Source: Flavobacteriales bacterium
GTDB lineage: Bacteria; Bacteroidota; Bacteroidia; Flavobacteriales; PHOS-HE28
Assembly (NCBI GenBank): GCA_008016945.1
Contig: SSGN01000084.1
Location: forward strand, 1-8,257
Direction of reading: 5' to 3'
Length of the DNA stretch: 8,257 nucleotides
Shown piece by piece: positions 1 through 6,569 of this stretch (its first letter is position 1; each line of letters opens with the position of its first letter). A model generated the notes under the pieces. The model was not told the DNA's origin and did no database searches. It saw only the letters and a program-made list of their open reading frames with translations. The position numbers and the translations under genes were made by a program.

Positions 1-924
1 CACCACCCACAATTCATCGTGGTGCCAGAGCAGGTCAAGGGCTGCGCCGCTCATGGGTGCCGGTTCGTAGAAGAGTCCCCCGCCCATGTTATCCCAGGTG
101 CTGCCGTCGAAACGGGCGATCAGGTCACCTGGCGCGCCCATCGAGCGGCGGAAAGTGCCTGCGATGTACAGGGTGTCGTTGTGGATGCTGAACTCCTTGA
201 TCGGTGCCAGCAACTGGCCCCAACCTGGCACATATTCCCAATCACTTCCGTTGTAGCGCATTAAGCTGCAAGAACCTTCAGTATATGGATCGCGGAACAG
301 GCCTGTCATGTACCACATGCCCCGGAACTCGAAGACGAAGCCGACGTAATTGTTGTGATGATAGGGGATCTGCTGATAGGGTGCCCAACTGGCGTAATTG
401 CTGCCGTCGTAAGTGAACACATTGGCGGCCGGTAGCGAACACGGATCACCCCGGTGGCCGGTGAAATAGAACCCTGTTCCATCTTCCCGGAAGGTCATGG
501 TTCCCAGGCCGCTGAACTGGGGGTTGTAGCACCCCAGATCGCTCGAGCGCAGGGTGTTCTCGTCAAAGCGGGCATAGCCGGTGGTCCATTGTCCGGCATC
601 GTTCTGAAAGCTCCAATTGCCACTGGCATAGAGGGTGCCATCGTAGCGCTCCAGGCAATGGGTCTGCGCTGCTCCTGGCGAAAGGCGATGCCCCAAACTA
701 TCCCAACGCTGGCCGTTCCACGCGGCGATGCTGGTGGCTTCCACGGAATCGTTCTCGTTGAAGATGTCCGGGAAGGGCCCTGCGCCTATCAAGCGGTCCA
801 ATACGCTATCCCCGTAAAGGAGTTGCACGTCGCCATGGACCTGAACTCCCCGGCCAATACCACGCCAATGCTGCGCGTCCAACGTAACAGGCACGAGGAT
901 GAAAGCCAAACAAAGCGTTCTCAT
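1..924 (-). CDS. Secreted repeat protein, probable beta-propeller, 3' end missing (308 residues seen)
   Basis: A reading frame with no stop runs from the ATG at 924 to the left edge, so only the N-terminal 308 residues are visible. Residues 1-18 form a short signal peptide (MRTLCLAFILVPVTLDAQ) with a likely cut near A17-Q18, so the product should leave the cytoplasm. The rest alternates two elements. One is a hydrophobic-R/Y-(N/D)-G-x-x-W strand (WNGQRW at 69-74, RYNGSDW at 223-229, RFDGSTW at 271-277). The other is LY-x-x-G-x-F-like (LYASGNW at 98-104, MWYMTGLF at 203-210, LYIAGTF at 252-258). The second and third copies of both elements lie exactly 48 residues apart, as expected of propeller blades like those in many secreted Bacteroidota proteins. 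A C-terminal T9SS sorting domain beyond the edge is likely but unseen. No catalytic motif is visible, so function is unknown. The start fits the signal peptide; no Shine-Dalgarno sequence precedes it. Confidence 0.85.
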   Translation of the reverse strand, partial: MRTLCLAFILVPVTLDAQHWRGIGRGVQVHGDVQLLYGDSVLDRLIGAGPFPDIFNENDSVEATSIAAWNGQRWDSLGHRLSPGAAQTHCLERYDGTLYASGNWSFQNDAGQWTTGYARFDENTLRSSDLGCYNPQFSGLGTMTFREDGTGFYFTGHRGDPCSLPAANVFTYDGSNYASWAPYQQIPYHHNNYVGFVFEFRGMWYMTGLFRDPYTEGSCSLMRYNGSDWEYVPGWGQLLAPIKEFSIHNDTLYIAGTFRRSMGAPGDLIARFDGSTWDNMGGGLFYEPAPMSGAALDLLWHHDELWVV

Positions 925-1302
925 GGCCGCAGGAGTTTGGCCGCGTAGTCGAGAGCTGTGATCTTTCGTGCGATCATTCATTCAGTCGATAACGAATGTA
1001 GGAATGCTCGCGCTCAGCACCTCGTCCCCATGGCCCTCCGGAAATCCGAAGTCGTAAAGGGGCGTCAAAGGCGTACAACGCTGCTCACCGTGCCCATGGA
1101 AGGCCAAGCTGGAGTTCGGGTGTTCCACTGCCTTACCGGCAAGCTGCCTTTTCATCGGCTCGTTGTATTCCCACAGTAGTACTTGGGGCCTGCTCGGTCG
1201 TTCCGCCTTTGAGCCGTTCCACCTTTTCCGTGAAGGTGATGGAGGACCGCACCATCCTCATGCCTGCGGAGGTGAGGACCCGTGGAAGGTCGCGAACGGG
1301 TG
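925..1302. other. Intergenic region, 378 bases, between two minus-strand genes
   Basis: This stretch separates the end of the SIMPL-like gene from the start of the repeat-protein gene. I recognise no RNA gene, terminator with a T-run, or mobile element in it. It holds short open frames on both strands (for example 958-1179 plus and 982-1155 minus), but none resembles a known family. The part nearest 924 should carry the promoter of the repeat-protein gene; the best candidate is the box at 993-1000. Confidence 0.6.
993..1000 (-). promoter_or_regulatory. Candidate -7 box (TACATTCG) for the repeat-protein gene
   Basis: Read on the minus strand, the sequence is TACATTCG, one base from the Bacteroidota -7 consensus TAnnTTTG. 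It lies 68 bases before the ATG at 924. I see no clear TTG -33 element at the right distance, so the call is weak. The same 11 bases, CCTACATTCGT, stand before lemA at 6534-6544. Confidence 0.3.
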
Positions 1303-2292
1303 TCACTTCATGCTCAATTCCTTCACGTTCCCGTCCGGGGTGATCAACATGTACTTCATGATCTCCTTGATCTCTTTCTGCTTCTCCTTCTCCTTGAAAG
1401 CTTCGGGCAGCTGGCAGTACATGGTGAGGTTGTAGGTGTATTGCACCGGCGGCTCGGTGATCTCGGCGTGTAACACGATGTCGAAGTGTTGGTAGGGCAC
1501 CTTGTTGTAGAACAGGGTGTTGCTCTTCTTCACATCGTTCACCACCTGCCCTTTCCGACGGCTGTTCAAGCTGGTCTGCGAACGGCTCTGGTAGGCGGTG
1601 TAGCGGTCCAGCGGGAAGTAGGCGCCGTTCTTCTCCGCGGCGGTGCGGTGGCTGTCCTTCACCTGCAAGCCCAGCTTCTCGAAGGCATCGAGCTTCTGTT
1701 GCAACAGCTTGGTGGCGAACAGGCGCAGGGTGTCGTAGCAGGCGCTCTGTTGATGCACGAAGAAGTCCACCTTCACCAGGTCGTAGATCTCCTCCTTCGC
1801 GGCGGCGGTCACGAGCTTGTCCAGGATGCGCGCATCGCGGAACTTCACATGGATGTTCTTCTGGATCTCGAAGCCGGCGGGCACTTCCTGGTAGGTGGTG
1901 CTGAAGAGCTTACGCGTGGTCTCGATCTCGTACACCGGTACGAAGGAGAGCATGTCCGCGAACACGTCGGCTTCCTTCACTCCCGCCTTTCCCACCCGTG
2001 CCGCGAACCCGTTGATGCGTTCGTTCATCAGGCTGTCGGCCTCTTCGGCGGTCTGCCCCAGTTGCGTGATGTGGAAGATGGCGAGGTAGCTGTCCGCCCG
2101 CATGTTCATCATGGCGTTCACCTCCAGCACCAGCATGTTGCCCTGCACCGTGGCTTTCACCGGCTGTTCGGCCTGCTGGAAGAAGATGCGGCTGTTCTGT
2201 TCGTACAGGAGGTTGCCCATGGCCTGGGGCCGGCCCACGGTGGCGAGGAGCAGGGTGGGAGCAAGGAGAAGCGCGCGGGTCAGGATGTGCAT
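1303..2292 (-). CDS. Exported SIMPL (DUF541)-like protein, 329 aa
   Basis: Residues 1-24 (MHILTRALLLAPTLLLATVG then RPQA) form a signal peptide, which is why the ATG at 2292 is preferred over the in-frame GTG at 2325. Residues about 47-210 follow the SIMPL pattern. They hold a strand ending LVLEVNA, a helix with TAEEADSLMNERINGF, then KAGVKEADVFADMLSFVPVYE (split over 102-122), a GFEIQKNIHVKFRDARILDKLV-type segment (140-161), and the late helix ATKLLQQKLDAFEKLGL (193-209). SIMPL proteins are periplasmic or outer-membrane proteins of poorly defined function; some are linked to stress tolerance or surface binding. At 329 residues this one is longer than a typical single-domain member, with an extra 120 or so residues ending in a Lys/Glu-rich helix (KEKEKQKEIKEIMKYM, 300-315). 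It lies 53 bases after the SnoaL-like gene on the same strand and may be co-transcribed with it. The domain call rests on pattern resemblance. Confidence 0.78.
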   Translation of the reverse strand: MHILTRALLLAPTLLLATVGRPQAMGNLLYEQNSRIFFQQAEQPVKATVQGNMLVLEVNAMMNMRADSYLAIFHITQLGQTAEEADSLMNERINGFAARVGKAGVKEADVFADMLSFVPVYEIETTRKLFSTTYQEVPAGFEIQKNIHVKFRDARILDKLVTAAAKEEIYDLVKVDFFVHQQSACYDTLRLFATKLLQQKLDAFEKLGLQVKDSHRTAAEKNGAYFPLDRYTAYQSRSQTSLNSRRKGQVVNDVKKSNTLFYNKVPYQHFDIVLHAEITEPPVQYTYNLTMYCQLPEAFKEKEKQKEIKEIMKYMLITPDGNVKELSMK

Positions 2293-2345
2293 GATCGGTG
2301 TTTTGGCGATCGGTACACGCCACACACCATCGCGTTCATTCCGAG

Positions 2346-2705
2346 CTATCCGTGATAGACCCGCGACGCCACGATCATCCCTTCGCGGATCTCGAGCACC
2401 TCGCCTACGCGCAGGTCCTCCTCGCCCTGCACATGCCGGATGTATTCCATGAAGACCAGCTCGTCATCGGCGGTGAGCCGCACCACTTCGTAGCGCAGGG
2501 AGGGAAGGCGGTCGAAGGCATCGCGCCACCACGCTCGCAGGGCGGCCTTCCCCGTGATCAGCCCGTTCGTCTCCGGTTGGCGCACTTTCAATTTCGGGCT
2601 GTAGTGTTGTGCATCATCCGCATACAGCGCCAGCAAGGCTTCGAGGTCGTGCGCGTTGAACGCGGCGAACCAGCGCTGGGCGATGCCTTTGTTGGCGGTG
2701 CTCAT
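2346..2705 (-). CDS. SnoaL-like / NTF2-like fold protein, 119 aa
   Basis: A small soluble protein with the layout of the SnoaL-like family: an N-terminal helix pair (IAQRWFAAFNAHDLEALLAL, 8-27), then LYADDAQHYSP, a G-K-x-A-L-R-x-W-W-R-D-A-F helix (52-64), and the strand run YEVVRLTADDELVFMEY, ending GEVLEIREGMIVASRVYHG. Length is normal for the family. These alpha+beta cone proteins may be enzymes (cyclases, isomerases) or simple binding proteins, so the substrate cannot be given. The ATG at 2705 overlaps the TGA of the upstream methyltransferase gene as ATGA, which suggests translational coupling. The open frame extends upstream inside the methyltransferase gene to 2861, but that part is a low-complexity His/Pro/Arg shadow. 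There is no signal peptide, so a cytoplasmic location is expected. Confidence 0.85.
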   Translation of the reverse strand: MSTANKGIAQRWFAAFNAHDLEALLALYADDAQHYSPKLKVRQPETNGLITGKAALRAWWRDAFDRLPSLRYEVVRLTADDELVFMEYIRHVQGEEDLRVGEVLEIREGMIVASRVYHG

Positions 2706-3895
2706 GCCGTGGGGGAGGGCCGCGGGGTGAGCCGGCGGGATCCTTCGTACAGGTCGTACTTCATGAAGCGGCAATCCAACGCACCGTTGAAGAGCTGGAT
2801 GCGCGGCTTCGGGGTGAGCTTGATGTGCTTGGCGGCTTCGAGGTTCGAGGTGATCACCCACGCCTGCCAGCCGGCCCAGCGCTTCTTCAAGGTGTCGCCG
2901 ATCATCTTGTAGAGCGCCTGGATGGCCTCAACCTCCGCCTCGGCCTCCGCGCCGCGATGGTCCATGCGTTCGCCGTAGGGCGGGTTGATGATGAGGGTCC
3001 CCGTGCCGGGCGGTGGCTCCAGCTCTTCGAAGGGCGTGTGCCGTACCGCGACCGTATCCTCCAGTTGCGCGCGGGCCACGTTCTGACGGGCCATTTCGAA
3101 GATGGCTTCGGATCGTTCACCGGCCACGATCACCGGTCGTTCCTCGCTGATGCGTTTCAGCAGCGCGTCGTGGATGGTGCCGTAGAGGTCCTCGTCGTAA
3201 TCGTTCCACTGCTGGAAGCCGAAGCCCTTGCGGAACAGGCCCGGCGGGATGTTGCACGCGTACAGGCCGGCTTCGATGGCGATGGTGCCCGAGCCGCACA
3301 TGGGGTCCACCAGGGGTTTGCGCGGGTCCCATCCGCTCAGCGCCACCATGCCGGCGGCCAGCACCTCGTTGATCGGGGCCGGGCCGGTCTCTGTGCGGTA
3401 GCCCCGTTCGTGCAGGGAGGTGCCGGAGCTGTCCAACGCTACCTGGCATTGGTCGCCGTGGATGTGGATCTGGATCCGCAGGGTGGGGGCGTCGGCATCC
3501 ACCGAGGGCCGCTGGCCGAATCGTTCCCGGAACCGGTCCACGATGGCGTCCTTGGCCTTTTGCGTGGCGTACTGGGAATGGTCCAGATGGGGCGTGTTCA
3601 GCGTACTGCGAATGGCGAAGGTGTCCTGCGGGGTGATGAACTCCTCCCACGGGATCCGGTGGATCCCGCGATACAGGTCCTCGGCCGACCGCATGGCGAA
3701 AGCGTCGATCGGCACCAGGATGCGGATGGCGGTACGGATGCAGAGGTTGGCTTTGTACAGGAAGCCGAGATCGCCGAAGAAGCTCACCGCCCGGTTGTGC
3801 CGCTCGATGTCGCGAGCGCCCAATTTGAGCAGTTCGTTCCGGAGCACCTCTTCCAGTCCGAACTGGGTCTGGGCGATCATGCGGAAGGAGGACAT
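2702..3895 (-). CDS. THUMP domain class I RNA methyltransferase, RlmL-N/YpsC type (23S rRNA guanine-N2), 397 aa
   Basis: Residues about 5-150 match the ferredoxin-like plus THUMP region of this family (FGLEEVLRNELLKLGA at 12-27; LYRGIHRIPWEEF at 74-86). It continues with LDSSGTSLHERGYR (154-167), the SAM-binding motif DPMCGSGTIAIEA (197-209), the catalytic NPPYGER (304-310), and the C-terminal FNGALDCRFMKYDLY (369-383). The family transfers a methyl group from S-adenosylmethionine to N2 of a guanine in 23S rRNA (G2445 in E. coli). E. coli RlmL is about 700 residues because it is fused to RlmK; this stand-alone form of about 400 is usual elsewhere. The ATG at 3895 is chosen because the frame further upstream (TTG at 3934) runs through a heptad repeat and lacks family sequence. 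M6 of this product is an alternative start. The exact rRNA target is inferred from the family. Confidence 0.93.
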   Translation of the reverse strand: MSSFRMIAQTQFGLEEVLRNELLKLGARDIERHNRAVSFFGDLGFLYKANLCIRTAIRILVPIDAFAMRSAEDLYRGIHRIPWEEFITPQDTFAIRSTLNTPHLDHSQYATQKAKDAIVDRFRERFGQRPSVDADAPTLRIQIHIHGDQCQVALDSSGTSLHERGYRTETGPAPINEVLAAGMVALSGWDPRKPLVDPMCGSGTIAIEAGLYACNIPPGLFRKGFGFQQWNDYDEDLYGTIHDALLKRISEERPVIVAGERSEAIFEMARQNVARAQLEDTVAVRHTPFEELEPPPGTGTLIINPPYGERMDHRGAEAEAEVEAIQALYKMIGDTLKKRWAGWQAWVITSNLEAAKHIKLTPKPRIQLFNGALDCRFMKYDLYEGSRRLTPRPSPTA

Positions 3896-3907
3896 GGTGG
3901 GGGCAGG

Positions 3908-3942
3908 TTGCAAGACCCGAGGATCAAGACCCAAGGTTCAAG
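3908..3942. repeat. Degenerate 7-base tandem repeat, five units
   Basis: Five consecutive heptads start at 3908, 3915, 3922, 3929 and 3936. On the plus strand the common form is NNNCAAG: four units end in CAAG (one preceded by ACC) and one ends in CGAG. The array ends 12 bases before the methyltransferase ATG, inside its presumed leader or promoter region. I see no more units on either side. No function can be read from the sequence. Confidence 0.6.
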
Positions 3943-3999
3943 GTGCGGTTCTCGCGCATCGGGACGGATCGAAGGAAGCGGTCCTTGCCATGATCCGAC

Positions 4000-4629
4000 T
4001 CAATCCTTCGCCTTGAAGGCGCCGCTCTGCCAAGCTTGCAGGAACTGGGCCCAAGCGATGGGGTTGAACAGGTTGACAACCGGTGTCCCGCCCGAGTAGT
4101 ACAGCTTGGTATGGTCCATCGCCATCTGGTACTGGAAGCTCTGGTAGGCATCCGGAGGCAGGTTCTCCATGCGCTGGATCATCTCCGCCGGCGAGAGGTT
4201 GCGCATGGCCAGCTGGTGGTCGTCGGCCGGTAGGCGCAGCGCCAGGAAGGCTTCGCGGAACTGCTCGCGCGAGGGCCAGGGGTACACGGTGTATTCCTTC
4301 AACGTGATGGTGTCGCGGCTCATCACGTGGATCATGGAATACTTGTTGTCCGTGAGGCTGTCGGGGATCACGTACTGGTTCCGCTGGAACCCCACCGCGC
4401 TGAAGAGGATCGTGTCGCCCTCCTGGGCCACGAAGCTGAAGTATCCGTACACGTCGCTCATGGTACCCCGGTAGGTGTCCTTCACCAGGATATGGGTGAA
4501 GGGGATCGGCATCAAGCTATCGGTGACCACCACCCCGCTGAACTGGACCAGGTTGGGCTTGGGTGTGCCGGGTTGGGCGTAGGTACCGCCCGCCAACAAC
4601 AGCGCCAGGAGAAGGATCAGGTTGCGCAT
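4000..4629 (-). CDS. Secreted carboxypeptidase-like regulatory domain (CarboxypepD_reg-like) protein, 209 aa
   Basis: Residues 1-19 (MRNLILLLALLLAGGTYAQ) are a textbook signal peptide cut at A18-Q19, which fixes the ATG at 4629. The upstream in-frame extension to 4866 runs through the promoter region and is not coding. Residues about 29-112 form one beta-sandwich domain of the CarboxypepD_reg-like type: FSGVVVTDSLMPIPFTHILV, then the Y-x-G-x-x-S-D-x-x-G-Y-F-S-F turn (53-66), GDTILFSAVGF (71-81) and a closing strand to DTITLKEYTVYPWP. After it, PWPSREQFREAFLALRLP and a helical tail with no known domain. The domain is common at the N-terminus of TonB-dependent receptors; here it stands alone, as in many small Bacteroidota proteins of unknown role. 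It heads the minus-strand block, 104 bases before the methyltransferase gene. Confidence 0.85.
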   Translation of the reverse strand: MRNLILLLALLLAGGTYAQPGTPKPNLVQFSGVVVTDSLMPIPFTHILVKDTYRGTMSDVYGYFSFVAQEGDTILFSAVGFQRNQYVIPDSLTDNKYSMIHVMSRDTITLKEYTVYPWPSREQFREAFLALRLPADDHQLAMRNLSPAEMIQRMENLPPDAYQSFQYQMAMDHTKLYYSGGTPVVNLFNPIAWAQFLQAWQSGAFKAKD

Positions 4630-4634
4630 CGCCC

Positions 4635-4642
4635 CAAAGGTA
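4635..4642 (-). promoter_or_regulatory. -7 box (TACCTTTG) immediately before the gene at 4629
   Basis: On the minus strand TACCTTTG is a perfect match to the Bacteroidota -7 consensus TAnnTTTG. Only five bases separate it from the ATG at 4629, so transcription from it would begin at or very near the start codon and give a leaderless mRNA. No TTG -33 element is visible at the usual spacing, which lowers confidence. Confidence 0.45.
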
Positions 4643-4718
4643 CAGGCTCCGGGGTATCGGCTTCGGGACCGGGCCGGTCGCCTCCCCGGCTTCACATTTT
4701 TTGGAACGGGGTCGGGGG

Positions 4719-4750
4719 TTGTTCTTTTCCGCTGAAGTCCGGTAGCTTTG
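4719..4750 (+). promoter_or_regulatory. Bacteroidota-type promoter: TTG (4719-4721) and TAGCTTTG (4743-4750)
   Basis: TAGCTTTG fits TAnnTTTG exactly and lies 21 bases after a TTG, within the 17-23 range usual for the primary sigma factor of this phylum. The ATG of the T9SS cargo gene follows 18 bases after the box, leaving a leader of roughly ten bases or a little more. This is the best promoter match in the window. Confidence 0.65.
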
Positions 4751-4768
4751 CTCAAACTGCTCAACTCC

Positions 4769-5824
4769 ATGCGGCTATCGTTACTCGCTCCTGCGCTGTT
4801 CCTCACCTCAGGCCTTTTCGCCCAGATCTCCATCGGAGAGGCCGACATGCCCAATGCCAACGACACCTTGCGCTACCGCACCACCCTGGCCACCGGCGTG
4901 GATGTGGCCTTCACCGGCGCCGGTGTCACCTGGGACATGCGTACCCTGCAACCCCTGTTGGAGCAGGCCGACACCACGGTGAGCGTCTCCGCCACACCCC
5001 TGCTGTACCAGTTGTTCTTCAACAATCCGTTCCTGTACCCACAGAACCGCGCCGACTATGGGGTGAAGGGCACGGACTTCAGCCTGATGGCCTTTTCGAT
5101 GACCGATGTGTACGATTACCACCGGGCCGATGTGAACGGCTTCTTCAACGTGGGTTTCGGGGCCAATGTGAACGGGTTGCCTACCAGCGTGCGCCGCCAA
5201 CCCACCGACCGGATCTTCGCTTTCCCCTTGGAGTTCGGCGCCACCGATGTGTCCAACAGCGCCTTCAACGTGTCCATCCCCGCCGTGCTGTACTTCGGAC
5301 AGGACCAGGTGCGTACCACCGAGGTGGACGGCTGGGGCACCTTGATCCTTCCGGCCGATACCTTCGAGGTGCTGCGGGTGCGTAGCGTGCTGCAGCGCAC
5401 CGATACCATCTACGTGAACCAACTGAACATGGGGTTCCGTATGCCTGAGCCGGAGACCATCGAGTACAAGTGGATCGCCCTAGGCATGGGTAAGCCCGTG
5501 CTGGAGGTCACCACCATCGCGGGGGTGCCCACCGCGGCCGAGTTCTACTACGATCCGGAGGATATCATCACCAGCGTGGCCGGGACCGAAGCCCCCTCAT
5601 TCCGCGTGTTCCCCAACCCGGCCGCACAGGAGTTGGTCGTTCCCGTAGAGGCTCGGAGCTTGATCCGCGTGTGCGATGTCGCCGGACGGGTGGTGTTGGA
5701 GCACCAAGCGATCGGAGGGCCACGGGCACGCCTCGACCTGTCGGGCCTTGCGCCTGGCACCTATGTGGTGGAGCGCATCGGCGAAGGCCGCACGGACAAG
5801 GCCACGGTGCTGGTGGTGCGTTGA
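4769..5824 (+). CDS. Secreted protein with T9SS type A C-terminal sorting domain, 351 aa
   Basis: Residues 1-19 (MRLSLLAPALFLTSGLFAQ) are a signal peptide cut at A18-Q19, so the ATG at 4769 is chosen over an in-frame TTG at 4748 that overlaps the -7 box. The C-terminal 74 residues (278-351) are a type A sorting domain: FRVFPNPA (278-285), a strand with VCDVAGRVVL, then DLSGLAPGTYVVE (323-335) and a basic/valine-rich end. Such domains take cargo across the outer membrane through the type IX machinery and are cut off on release or surface attachment. The central 250 residues have no recognised enzyme motif. They contain a DGWGTLILPADTFEVLRV segment (187-204) and YKWIALGMGKPVLEVTT (233-249), a pattern I associate with otherwise uncharacterised Bacteroidota secreted proteins. 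It has its own promoter and faces a convergent gene 38 bases downstream. Confidence 0.9.
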   Translation: MRLSLLAPALFLTSGLFAQISIGEADMPNANDTLRYRTTLATGVDVAFTGAGVTWDMRTLQPLLEQADTTVSVSATPLLYQLFFNNPFLYPQNRADYGVKGTDFSLMAFSMTDVYDYHRADVNGFFNVGFGANVNGLPTSVRRQPTDRIFAFPLEFGATDVSNSAFNVSIPAVLYFGQDQVRTTEVDGWGTLILPADTFEVLRVRSVLQRTDTIYVNQLNMGFRMPEPETIEYKWIALGMGKPVLEVTTIAGVPTAAEFYYDPEDIITSVAGTEAPSFRVFPNPAAQELVVPVEARSLIRVCDVAGRVVLEHQAIGGPRARLDLSGLAPGTYVVERIGEGRTDKATVLVVR

Positions 5825-5862
5825 TCCGCTGGGGCTACGCCCGGCCCGGCCATGGCGCCAGG

Positions 5863-6501
5863 TCAGGCGCGCCATCCCGGGTATGCGCGGTGCAGCGCGC
5901 GGATCGAGGCCTCGTGCCGAAGGAGCCATTGCCGCATGGTTTCCGCAGTGTGCAACTGCTGTTCTGGCGGGTCGGTAGGCGTGTCGTGGATGAGCTTGCT
6001 CAACACCCAACGGCCGCGCTCGGCTTCCTGCTCGATCCGTGCGCGACGGTGGGCATGCCGACCGTGCCGCAAGGCGCTCATGAGGTAGTGCCCTGCTGCC
6101 CAAAGAACGAACCGCGCTCTTCCCACCGCGCCAAAGCCGAACGGGGCGGCGTGGGGCAGGTGCCCCACCTCATGGGCCAACATCAGCAGCAAGGCACGCC
6201 CATCGCCGGGGCGCAGGAAACGCCGGTGCACATAGATGCGGTGGCCCAGGACGAAGGCTCCTCCACCTTGCGCCGTGGGGTACCATGGGAACCGGAGCCA
6301 GTTCTGCTCCTTGGGCCGCACCTGCGCCAAGGCCAACAGCGTGTCCGGCACGCCGCTGGCTGCCCCCAGCAACAGCCGCGTAGCATGGGTCAGCCGCCCG
6401 TCAGCTTCCAAGAGCCGCATGGCGCGAAGTTCGATCAATTCCACAGTTGGCCTGGGTCTGCGACCACCCTGCCAGCATGGCAGCCGCTCATGGATCGGCA
6501 T
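5863..6501 (-). CDS. Putative zinc metallopeptidase with HEVGH motif, DUF4157-like, 212 aa
   Basis: The key motif is HEVGH at residues 110-114 (ALLLMLAHEVGHLPHAA), the HExxH zinc site of gluzincin-type peptidases. About 45 residues on, RIEQEAERGRW (156-166) offers a third-ligand glutamate in an E-x-E-A-E setting. The strand GAFVLGHRIYVHRRFL just before HExxH and the spacing to the second helix resemble DUF4157/M48-like minimal peptidases. No signal peptide is seen; the hydrophobic stretch ARFVLWAAGHYLMSAL (129-144) may be a buried helix. Substrate is unknown. The ATG at 6501 is preferred; an in-frame GTG at 6525 adds eight residues and the ATG at 6420 removes 27. It is divergent from lemA (68 bases apart) and converges with the T9SS cargo gene; the 38-base gap holds no convincing terminator. 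The family name is tentative, the zinc motif clear. Confidence 0.72.
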   Translation of the reverse strand: MPIHERLPCWQGGRRPRPTVELIELRAMRLLEADGRLTHATRLLLGAASGVPDTLLALAQVRPKEQNWLRFPWYPTAQGGGAFVLGHRIYVHRRFLRPGDGRALLLMLAHEVGHLPHAAPFGFGAVGRARFVLWAAGHYLMSALRHGRHAHRRARIEQEAERGRWVLSKLIHDTPTDPPEQQLHTAETMRQWLLRHEASIRALHRAYPGWRA

Positions 6502-6535
6502 GCGGGTTGAAGACCCACGGCCCACGCGCCATACC

Positions 6536-6543
6536 TACATTCG
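6536..6543 (+). promoter_or_regulatory. Candidate -7 box (TACATTCG) for the lemA operon
   Basis: TACATTCG differs at one base from TAnnTTTG and lies 26 bases before the lemA ATG. The nearest upstream TTG (6507-6509) is 26 bases away, longer than usual, so the call is tentative. The box is part of an 11-base stretch also found before the gene that starts at 924. Confidence 0.35.
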
Positions 6544-6569
6544 TGCGCTAAGAACCACTACCCAATACC

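Noticed and set aside
982..1155. A 57-codon minus-strand frame in the 378-base gap, with an open upstream part that looks fairly protein-like.
   Set aside because: No family resemblance, no start signal, and an overlapping plus-strand frame (958-1179) of equal length; not enough to call a gene. Homologs in relatives would change this.
1486..2355. Long plus-strand open frame (289 codons) rich in V, H, L, G.
   Set aside because: It is antisense to the SIMPL-like gene, lacks any recognised motif, and has the biased composition typical of GC-rich shadows.
3650..3668. Perfect inverted repeat with 8-base arms and a 3-base loop.
   Set aside because: It lies inside the methyltransferase gene and encodes the family-typical RGIHRIPW segment, so the symmetry is best explained by coding.
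2825..4099. Plus-strand open frame of 424 codons.
   Set aside because: It is antisense to the well-supported methyltransferase gene, whose SAM and NPPY motifs settle the coding strand.
5825..5862. Possible terminator between the convergent genes.
   Set aside because: Only a 4-base GGGC/GCCC stem with a 3-base loop and no T-run; too weak to call.
5671..6510. Plus-strand open frame of 279 codons spanning the end of the T9SS cargo gene and the metallopeptidase-like gene.
   Set aside because: It overlaps a sorting domain on the same strand in another frame and is antisense to the HExxH gene; no motif of its own.
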